Translations under genes and position numbers: made by a program
Shown: piece after piece, positions 1 through 5,134 of the stretch
How positions within the stretch are numbered: position 1 is the stretch's first letter
Layout of the letters: the number at the start of each line of letters is the position of its first letter
Notes under the pieces: model-generated
Database searches by the model: none
What the model saw: only the letters and a program-made list of their open reading frames with translations
Told to the model about the DNA's origin: nothing
Assembly (NCBI GenBank): GCA_025997455.1
Contig: BNUP01000140.1
Location: 1-5,134 of the forward strand
Reading direction: 5' to 3'
Source: Fibrobacterales bacterium
Lineage (GTDB): Bacteria > Fibrobacterota > Fibrobacteria > Fibrobacterales > Fibrobacteraceae
DNA length: 5,134 nucleotides

Positions 1-2
1 CG

Positions 3-359
3 GGAAAAGAGAAAGATTATTATGCGGATTTAAGTAAAATAGATTGGATTGTTATAAAGAGTCTTGATTCGCAAAATTCGCGGGCATTGCTTTTTGACTT
101 GGACGATGGCGAAGCAGAAACCATTATACTTGCTCAGGAGCAAAATGCCGATTTAGTGATTATCGATGAAAAATGCGGAAGGCGATATGCAAATTTGCTG
201 GGTTTAAATATTACAGGCACGGTTGGTGTTTTACTAAAAGCAAAGCAACATGGATTCATTGCCAAAATTGTGCCATTACTAAAAGAACTGCAGTCTAAGC
301 AATCGTGGATGAGTGAGAAGTTTATAGAGCAAGTGCTGAAACTCAGCGGAGAGATATAA
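3..359 (+). CDS. DUF3368 PIN-domain ribonuclease, toxin-like (5' end cut by window)
   Basis: This is the C-terminal part of a DUF3368-family protein, a PIN-fold predicted RNase. The frame is open from base 3 with no convincing start, so the true start is upstream; an internal TTG at 87 could be read as a start but would remove conserved sequence. Visible family marks are the acidic DDGEAETI segment (nt 105-128), the strand LVIIDEKCGRRYA with its acidic D/E pair and Gly-Arg-Arg, and the following G-x-x-x-x-GTVGVLLKAKQHG block, which normally closes the domain. The first catalytic Asp of PIN domains would be in the missing N-terminus. In the family these proteins are usually toxins of type II modules encoded just after a UPF0175 antitoxin; that partner is not visible here. 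The gene ends 62 bp before the restriction gene start, on the same strand. Family assignment is firm; toxin activity is inferred. Confidence 0.85.
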   Translation, partial: GKEKDYYADLSKIDWIVIKSLDSQNSRALLFDLDDGEAETIILAQEQNADLVIIDEKCGRRYANLLGLNITGTVGVLLKAKQHGFIAKIVPLLKELQSKQSWMSEKFIEQVLKLSGEI

Positions 360-421
360 CTTGGCGATTTGCTTACAAGAGGTCGGTTAAAAGATTGTTA
401 GAATTTTCTACCTTTCCGAAT

Positions 422-820
422 ATGACCGATGTCGGCTCTTCAAAGACAACATTTGACTCCATACTTGAAAAATACCGCAGGTCGGCTTTTTCTGAAAGCG
501 ATAAGGGTGCTCGCTTTGAACGCTTAATGCAGGCGTATTTACTTTCTGACCCAATTTATGCCAACAAACTGAAAAAAGTTTGGTTATGGGATGAGTTTTT
601 CGCCAAAGATGATTTGGGCGGACACGACACGGGTATTGATTTAGTGGCACAAACTTTTGAAGGAGATTTTTGGGCTATTCAATGCAAATGTTATCGAGAA
701 GACACATATATTGATAAGCAGGCGGTGGATTCTTTTCTTGCCACTTCGAGCCGTAAGTTTAACAATGAAAATTCGCAAACTAAATTTTTCCACCGACTTT
801 GGATTGCTACTACAAATTAA
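422..820 (+). pseudogene. Type ISP restriction-modification enzyme, N-terminal Mrr-like nuclease fragment (truncated)
   Basis: This 132-residue piece is the nuclease domain of a Type ISP restriction-modification enzyme (LlaGI/LlaBIII type; 'predicted helicase' COG4889). The hallmark N-terminal block KGARFERLMQAYLL and the segment KKVWLWDEF are present. The PD-(D/E)xK core is visible as D73 in HDTGIDLVA (codon 638-640) and Q87-x-K89 in WAIQCKCY (K codon 686-688). I chose ATG 422 because known relatives begin a few residues before this block; the frame is also open upstream through TTG 395, with no Shine-Dalgarno site for either. The reading stops at TAA 818-820 immediately after HRLWIATTN, a point where intact relatives continue into the helicase. 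In the next frame, from 819, the homology resumes several hundred residues further on, so a deletion plus frameshift separates this piece from the rest. Without the motor, directed cleavage is not expected. The family call is strong; whether the piece is expressed is unknown. Confidence 0.85.
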
Positions 821-2451
821 AGTACTTATTTTAACGCTCAACGACAGCGATGTGCCGACTGCTGTGCAAAAGATGATTTCTGACGAAACCAATGAGATTA
901 CTTCCGATGATGCCTCAAAACTTATAGGTTGTATCAACGCACTTTCAAAACAGGTTTTGGGCGACGAAGGCAGCATAAAAACTACCGACCCGCACCCAAT
1001 GCGCCGTGCTGTGGCTTTTTGCCAAAGTATAAAAATTTCAAAAAAAATTACAAATTCGTTCAACGGAGCTGCCACTGCCTATATTGACTCTTTGCCCGCA
1101 GAAAAACGCACTGAAATGGTTTCCATTGTTTCTGACCATATTGACGGCACAATGTCTGCCTTGGAACGCGATGAACTGCTCGCTTGGCTCAAAGTCGATA
1201 CAACGGACAATGAATGCCGAGTGCTTACCAATGTAAAATGTTTGAGCGAAGGCGTAGATGTTCCCTCTTTGGATGCCGTTATGTTTCTTTCGGCAAAAAA
1301 TTCGCAGGTTGAAGTTGTGCAGTCGGTTGGGCGTGTGATGCGTTTGGCAGAAGGCAAACAATATGGTTATATCATTATTCCTGTGATTGTTCCTGCCAAT
1401 GTGGAAGCCGAAAAAGCCTTAGACGACAACGAACGATACAAAGTGGTTTGGACTGTACTAAACGCTTTGCGGGCACACGATGACCGCTTTAGTGCTACTG
1501 TTAATAAAATAAATCTCAACAAACATAGACCTGCACAAATCCTTGTCGGGCGACCGGACATAAGTTTTGACGAACACGGAAACCCAATTTCAAACGGTGA
1601 AAAAAATGGTGCAAATGCCGAAATAAACCGCCAACTTGCCATACAATTTGAGCAACTGCAAAATGTGGTTTTTGCCCGAATGGTGCAAAAAGTAGGCGAT
1701 AAACGCTATTGGGAACAATGGGCGAAATCGGTTGCCGAAATTGCCGAAAGGCAAATAGAACGCATTACAAACCTTGTTCGTGCAGGCGATGACAAAGCAA
1801 AGTTCGATGAATTTTTATCGGGCTTGCAAAAAAATATCAATCCGAGCATTACGCCTCAAGAAGCAATAGAAATGCTTTCGCAACACATTATTACTAAGCC
1901 TGTTTTTGAGGCATTGTTTGAGGGTTATTCTTTTGTAAAAAACAATGCAATTTCGGTTTCAATGCAAGGAATGTTGGATTTATTGGAAAGCAACGCTTTT
2001 GACAAAGATGCCGAAATACTTGATAAATTCTACGAATCGGTTAAAATGCGGGCTTCGGGAATTGACAATGCAGAGGGCAAACAACGCATTATTATTGAAC
2101 TTTACGACAAATTTTTCAAAACCGCTTTCCCCAAAATGGTGGAACGACTCGGCATTGTTTATACGCCTGTTGAAGTGGTTGATTTTATTATACATTCCGT
2201 AAATGATGTTTTGAAAAAGGAATTTAACCGCAATATAAGCGACAAAAATGTAAATATTCTCGACCCATTTACCGGCACGGGAACTTTTATCACTCGTCTT
2301 ATTCAAAGCGGATTGATTGACAATAAAGATTTGGAACGCAAATATAAACACGAACTTTTTGCCAACGAAATTGTGCTTTTGGCATATTACATTGCTGCCG
2401 TAAATATTGAAAATGCATTTCACGATGCCATATCTTCTCGTTCGGTTTGTC

Positions 2452-2471
2452 ATTCCCGCGAAGGCGGGAAT
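2452..2471. repeat. REP/dRS3-like palindrome inside the methyltransferase
   Basis: A perfect 8-bp inverted repeat, ATTCCCGC (2452-2459) and GCGGGAAT (2464-2471), with loop GAAG. It lies inside TTTGTCATTCCCGCGAAGGC and the bases following, a form widespread in bacterial intergenic repeats. Its translations are the tell-tale spurious peptides CHSREGGN in the coding frame and VIPAKAGIS or IPAFAGMT in other frames. Intact relatives of the host enzyme, as remembered, pass directly from the ENAFHD block to the EYxPFxGIxLTDTF block, so the roughly 15 residues SSRSVCHSREGGNLP look like an in-frame insertion. The true ends of the inserted element may extend to about 2435-2480. Confidence 0.8.
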
Positions 2472-3036
2472 CTCCCGAATAAAAAGGAATATGTGCCTTT
2501 CAACGGTATTTGCCTTACCGACACTTTTCAACTTGGCGAAACAGACGACAAAGCCAAACTCTTTTCCGAAATGTTTCCGCAAAACAGCGAGCGGGTGCAG
2601 CGGCAAAAAAATACGCCCATTACCGTAATAATGGGAAATCCGCCGTATTCTATCGGACAAAAATCGGCTAACGACAATGCACAAAATCAGGAATACGCGA
2701 AACTAAACAAACAAATAGAGAAGACTTACGCCAAAGAATCCAATGCAGGACTGAACAAATCGCTTTACGATGCTTATATAAAGGCATTCCGTTGGAGCGC
2801 CGACCGATTAGGAAACAATGACGGTATTATTGCTTTTGTGAGCAATGGTGCATGGCTAGACGGCAACAGCACAGACGGTTTTAGGAAATGTTTGGAAAAG
2901 GAATTTGATACGATTTATGTTTTTAATTTGCGTGGAAATTGCCGGACAAGTGGAGAGTTACGACAGAAAGAAGCGGGCAATGTTTTTGGTTTGGGTAGCC
3001 GCACACCTATTGCGATAACTATATTGGTGAAAAAGA

Positions 3037-3042
3037 AGGAGG
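3037..3042 (+). promoter_or_regulatory. Shine-Dalgarno site of fic
   Basis: AGGAGG lies within the last codons of the methyltransferase fragment (Lys-Glu-Gly), 12 bases before the fic ATG at 3055. The spacing is slightly long but usable. It is the clearest ribosome binding site in the window. The overlap, with only 4 bases between the upstream TAG and the fic ATG, suggests translational coupling. The same bases encode lysine and glutamate residues typical of the host protein, so the site may be fortuitous and merely exploited by the inserted gene. Confidence 0.55.
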
Positions 3043-3054
3043 GGAAATAGAACT

Positions 3055-3891
3055 ATGGACAATTATCAAATACCAAAACTTCCTCTTTCTTTTGATGTTG
3101 AAAATAAAGTCGTCATGAAAAAAACAGCGCTTGCCCGTACTGCGCTTGCCGAGATGAAAGGCTCTGTAGCAAGCTATAGAAAATTACCAGGCACAGAATT
3201 AAAAAACGATCATACGGGTCAAATTGTATATTCGCCCCCTCAAAATCATGACGAAATTATAGACTATATGGGCAACCTCGAAACCTTTATCAATGATAGC
3301 GATTTGTCTGATTTAGATCCTTTGGTAAAACTTGCAATCATCCACCATCAGTTTGAGAGCATCCATCCCTTTTATGACGGAAATGGAAGAACGGGAAGAA
3401 TAATCAATATCTTATATTTGGTAAAAGAAGGTTTGCTTTCTATACCTATTTTATATTTAAGCCGATATATTAACCAAAATAAAAGTCAGTATTATTCATT
3501 ATTGCAAAAAGTGAGGACTGATTGTGCTTGGGAAGAATGGATATTGTTTATTTTAGACGGCATAGAGCAAACCTCCCTGCAAACGACTCAAATTATTTTA
3601 GAGATAAAAAATTTGATGCTCCGGCAAAAACAAAAAATACGGATAGATTTGCCTAAAATTTATAGCCAAGATTTATTGAACAACATATTTAAGCATCCTT
3701 ATACCAAAATAGAATTTATGATGCAGGATTTATCCATAAGCCGCCTTACTGCAACCCGCTATTTGAACGAACTTACACGCATTGGCGTTTTGAAAAAAGA
3801 AAAAATGGGCAAAAATAACTATTATGTCAATACAGAATTATTTAAATTTTTCATCAATGTAGGAGAAAAGTATCGCTTACAACATATATAG
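3055..3891 (+). CDS. Fic-domain protein (putative AMPylator) lacking the inhibitory-helix region
   Basis: A 278-residue Fic protein, predicted to transfer AMP (or another nucleotide-derived moiety) to a protein hydroxyl. The catalytic motif HPFYDGNGRTGR is complete at residues 104-115: His104 is the base, Asp108 the metal ligand, and the GNGR loop binds phosphate. IVYSPPQ (57-63) is the flap that docks the target. The C-terminal part (about 200-275, KIEFMMQDLSISRLTATRYLNEL onward) is a winged helix, usual in the large Fic group of about 370 residues. The N-terminus LPLSF...ALAEMKG (8-36) matches that group, but residue 40 is followed directly by YRKLPGT. Relatives have about 85 residues between these points, including the (S/T)xxxE(G/N) autoinhibitory motif, which I cannot find anywhere here. 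The loss is in frame. No antitoxin-sized gene adjoins: the preceding gap is 4 bp and the following gap 51 bp. The gene sits inside the broken Type ISP gene. Family certain; activity and deregulation inferred. Confidence 0.92.
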   Translation: MDNYQIPKLPLSFDVENKVVMKKTALARTALAEMKGSVASYRKLPGTELKNDHTGQIVYSPPQNHDEIIDYMGNLETFINDSDLSDLDPLVKLAIIHHQFESIHPFYDGNGRTGRIINILYLVKEGLLSIPILYLSRYINQNKSQYYSLLQKVRTDCAWEEWILFILDGIEQTSLQTTQIILEIKNLMLRQKQKIRIDLPKIYSQDLLNNIFKHPYTKIEFMMQDLSISRLTATRYLNELTRIGVLKKEKMGKNNYYVNTELFKFFINVGEKYRLQHI

Positions 3892-3914
3892 AAAATGTTA
3901 ATTTTCTATATATG
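3883..3914. repeat. 14-bp perfect inverted repeat over the fic stop codon; possible terminator
   Basis: CATATATAGAAAAT (3883-3896) and its exact reverse complement (3901-3914) flank the 4-base loop GTTA. The left arm contains the last two sense codons and the TAG of fic. The RNA would fold into a stable but AT-rich hairpin with no T-run after it, so a standard intrinsic terminator is only one option. It could instead protect the fic message 3' end, bind a protein, or mark the edge of the inserted fic cassette. Its position would reduce read-through into the specificity fragment 29 bases later. Confidence 0.7.
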
Positions 3915-3942
3915 ACATGTGAGACATACATAAAAACTATCT

Positions 3943-5134
3943 ATGACCAAAGCCACCATCTACTACCACGACATTGGCGATTACCTAAGCCGCGAACAGA
4001 AATTGGAAATCGTTAGAAACTTCCGTTCCGTTAGTAATATGGAATGGCAAGAACTCACGCCCAACGAACACGGCGATTGGATTAGCCAAAGGAATGATGC
4101 TTTTAGCGAGTTTATTCCGCTTGAGCCAGAAAAGAAATTTGATGTGGGAGTACGGAGTTTCTTTGTAATTGGTTCAAGTGGATTAGCAACTTCAAGAGAT
4201 GCTTGGTGTTATAACTTCTCAAAAAAACTTGTTAATGAAAACATAAGAAATTCTTTGGAATTTTTCAATCAACAATCAAGAGAATATTTGATTAAAAAAC
4301 AAGAAAATCCAAATTTGGAAGTTGAGGATTTTATTGATTTAGACTCAACAAAAATTAGTTGGGATAGACAACAAAGAAAAGATATAGCAAACTCAAAACA
4401 ATATTCTTTTGATTCTAATTCAGCAATACATGGTTTATATAGGCCATTTCATAAAGAATGGGTATATTTTAATAGACAATTCAATAATTGTGTGTATCAG
4501 TTGCCTGTATTTTTTCCAAACAAAGATTATGAAAATAAAATAATTATTGTATCAGGTGTAGGTGCGAGTAAAGATTTTTCAGCATTAATAACTGATTATT
4601 TACCAAATTACCATACATTAGATACTGATGTTTGTTTCCCCCTCTACTATTACGAAGAGAGCAACCTTCAACAGCGTGATATATTCAACAGCAACGAAAA
4701 CAAATACACTCGCCGAGATGCAGTGAGTGATTTTATTTTGAAACGCGCACAAGAGCAATACGGAAAAAATGTAAGCAAAGAAGATATTTTCTATTTCGTT
4801 TATGGCTTTTTGCACAGTCCCAAATACCGTGAAACCTTTGCCGCCGATTTAAAGAAAATGCTGCCCCGCCTGCCATTGGTAGAAGCCGTGCGTGATTTTT
4901 GGGCATTCAGCAAAGCAGGTCGGCATTTGGCAGAGTTGCATTTGAATTACGAAAGCGTTGAATCTTACCAAAGCGTTAGAGTTATAGATGATAATAAAGT
5001 AATCTCCGAAGAACTCCCCCAAACTTTATCTCATAAAACAAGGAGTTCTTCGGAGACGACGGCGAACTACTTAAATTTGCATAAAAACACAGTTCGCCCG
5101 TGTCGCTTAGTAGGCTCAGACGACCTCTTATCGA
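3943..5134 (+). CDS. Type ISP R-M enzyme, C-terminal specificity (target recognition) fragment, 3' end outside window
   Basis: The frame is open from ATG 3943 to the window end (397 codons, no stop). It corresponds to the C-terminal target-recognition part of Type ISP enzymes, which chooses the DNA sequence to be methylated. MTKATIYYHDIGDYLS joins logically to the KKKEGK that ends the methyltransferase at 3047; remove the fic segment and the protein is continuous. Conserved anchors are NEHGDWISQRND (residues about 41-52), RDAWCYNFS, ISWDRQ, LYRPFHKEWVYFNRQF, CFPLYYYEE (231-239), YTRRDAVSDFILKRA (255-269) and LAELHLNYE (329-337). Residues from about 353 onward (VISEELPQ and following) do not resemble the family and are encoded by palindromic DNA, so the last hundred or so native residues are displaced or lost beyond the window. 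No Shine-Dalgarno site precedes ATG 3943; the leader is A-rich. It may work as a separate specificity subunit or be a remnant. Confidence 0.82.
   Translation, partial: MTKATIYYHDIGDYLSREQKLEIVRNFRSVSNMEWQELTPNEHGDWISQRNDAFSEFIPLEPEKKFDVGVRSFFVIGSSGLATSRDAWCYNFSKKLVNENIRNSLEFFNQQSREYLIKKQENPNLEVEDFIDLDSTKISWDRQQRKDIANSKQYSFDSNSAIHGLYRPFHKEWVYFNRQFNNCVYQLPVFFPNKDYENKIIIVSGVGASKDFSALITDYLPNYHTLDTDVCFPLYYYEESNLQQRDIFNSNENKYTRRDAVSDFILKRAQEQYGKNVSKEDIFYFVYGFLHSPKYRETFAADLKKMLPRLPLVEAVRDFWAFSKAGRHLAELHLNYESVESYQSVRVIDDNKVISEELPQTLSHKTRSSSETTANYLNLHKNTVRPCRLVGSDDLLS
5003..5056. repeat. 15-bp perfect inverted repeat, 24-base loop, in the specificity fragment tail
   Basis: TCTCCGAAGAACTCC (5003-5017) is repeated as its exact reverse complement at 5042-5056. 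The repeat starts just after the last family-like residues (VIDDNK) of the specificity fragment. It is read through in frame as VISEELPQ...RSSSETT, which looks like translated repeat rather than protein. This suggests an inserted REP- or MITE-like element. A full element cannot be delimited because the window ends. Confidence 0.75.
5061..5098. repeat. Second inverted repeat, adjacent to the 15-bp repeat
   Basis: GGCGAACT (5061-5068) and AGTTCGCC (5091-5098) form an 8-bp stem with a 22-base AT-rich loop. Outside it, GAC at 5055-5057 and GTC at 5102-5104 can extend the pairing imperfectly. Lying four bases after the preceding hairpin, it gives a two-hairpin layout common in REP/BIME-type or MITE-type elements. 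I do not recognise the family. Confidence 0.5.

Larger units (their letters stand above)
819..3050 (+). pseudogene. Type ISP R-M enzyme, helicase C-terminal lobe plus N6-adenine methyltransferase fragment
   Basis: This is the middle of the Type ISP enzyme, about 743 residues. Homology begins at KVLILTLND (819). The open frame extends upstream to a TTG at 657, but that stretch is the nuclease domain read in the wrong frame, so the real initiator is unclear (ATG 873 is one option). The second RecA lobe is present: motif V LTNVKCLSEGVDVPSLDAV (near 1228-1284) and motif VI QSVGRVMR (1320-1343). Walker A and DEAH-type motifs, normally in the first lobe, are absent. A coupler region follows, then the gamma-class methyltransferase: motif X region GIVYTPVEVVDF, motif I DPFTGTGTF (2262-2288) and catalytic NPPY (2637-2648). 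A palindromic repeat adds about 15 residues in frame near 2440-2480. The frame stops at TAG 3048-3050, right after ITILVKKKEGK, where relatives continue into the specificity domain now found at 3943. Methylation might survive with that domain; translocation should not. Confidence 0.88.

Noticed and set aside
657..818. N-terminal 54 codons of the long methyltransferase frame (TTG start at 657)
   Set aside because: They overlap the clearly conserved nuclease domain in another frame and show no family similarity; the frame is simply open there.
813..825. Programmed frameshift joining nuclease and helicase pieces
   Set aside because: No recognisable slippery heptamer is seen, and about 300 residues of conserved helicase are missing, so frameshifting could not restore the enzyme.
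641..1075. Minus-strand open frame of 144 codons
   Set aside because: It is antisense to conserved nuclease and helicase coding sequence and has no domain features.
2407..2628. Small + strand frame containing VIPAKAGIS
   Set aside because: This is the well-known spurious translation of the palindromic repeat; the rest is the methyltransferase out of frame.
1980..2684. 234-codon minus-strand open frame with IPAFAGMT
   Set aside because: It lies antisense to the methyltransferase domain, and its only recognisable piece is the translated repeat.
3127..3150. Nine-base direct repeat GCGCTTGCC at 3127-3135 and 3142-3150 in fic
   Set aside because: The encoded ALARTALAEMKG fits the normal family helix, so this is probably codon coincidence and not a duplication.
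4618..4815. Minus-strand 65-codon frame with a hydrophobic stretch
   Set aside because: It lies opposite the conserved CFPLYYYEE to YTRRDAVSDF block of the specificity fragment; the hydrophobicity is a by-product.
1..5134. tRNA, rRNA, riboswitch or CRISPR array
   Set aside because: No regularly spaced direct repeats and no cloverleaf or rRNA-like conserved segments were seen in either strand.

Overview
The window looks like accessory DNA from a member of the Bacteroidota or a close relative. The evidence is moderate to low GC (about 40 percent by eye), A-rich leaders with few Shine-Dalgarno sites, and protein sequences resembling that phylum's versions of these families. This is inference from style and remembered homologues, not from a search.

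All supported genes are on the + strand. Positions 3-359 hold the 3' end of a DUF3368/PIN-domain ribonuclease gene, the kind of toxin usually paired with a UPF0175 antitoxin that would lie outside the window. From 422 to the window end lie the pieces of what was once a single very long gene: a Type ISP restriction-modification enzyme (LlaGI/LlaBIII-like, about 1,600 residues), normally an Mrr-like nuclease, SF2 helicase/translocase, gamma-class N6-adenine methyltransferase and target recognition domain in one polypeptide. Here it is in three pieces. The nuclease domain (422-820) runs into a stop where about 0.9 kb encoding helicase motifs I-III is missing and the frame changes. The second helicase lobe and the methyltransferase follow (819-3050). 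A complete fic gene (3055-3891) then sits at the methyltransferase/specificity-domain boundary, and the specificity half restarts at 3943 and runs off the window end.

The Fic protein is itself unusual. The active-site motif HPFYDGNGRTGR is intact, but about 85 residues that normally carry the autoinhibitory (S/T)xxxE(G/N) helix are missing, in frame. The R-M gene also carries palindromic repeats inside its reading frames: a REP/dRS3-like element within the methyltransferase (2452-2471) and a 15-bp inverted repeat plus a second hairpin in the last part of the specificity fragment (5003-5098). A 14-bp perfect inverted repeat covers the fic stop codon (3883-3914).

Functionally, restriction by this enzyme should be dead: the nuclease is cut off and the motor lacks its ATP-binding lobe. 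Methyltransferase and specificity parts could still work as two chains, with Fic encoded between them. This recalls Type I loci in which fic-like genes lie between hsdM and hsdS. Assembly error must be excluded for both deletions before biological meaning is given to them.
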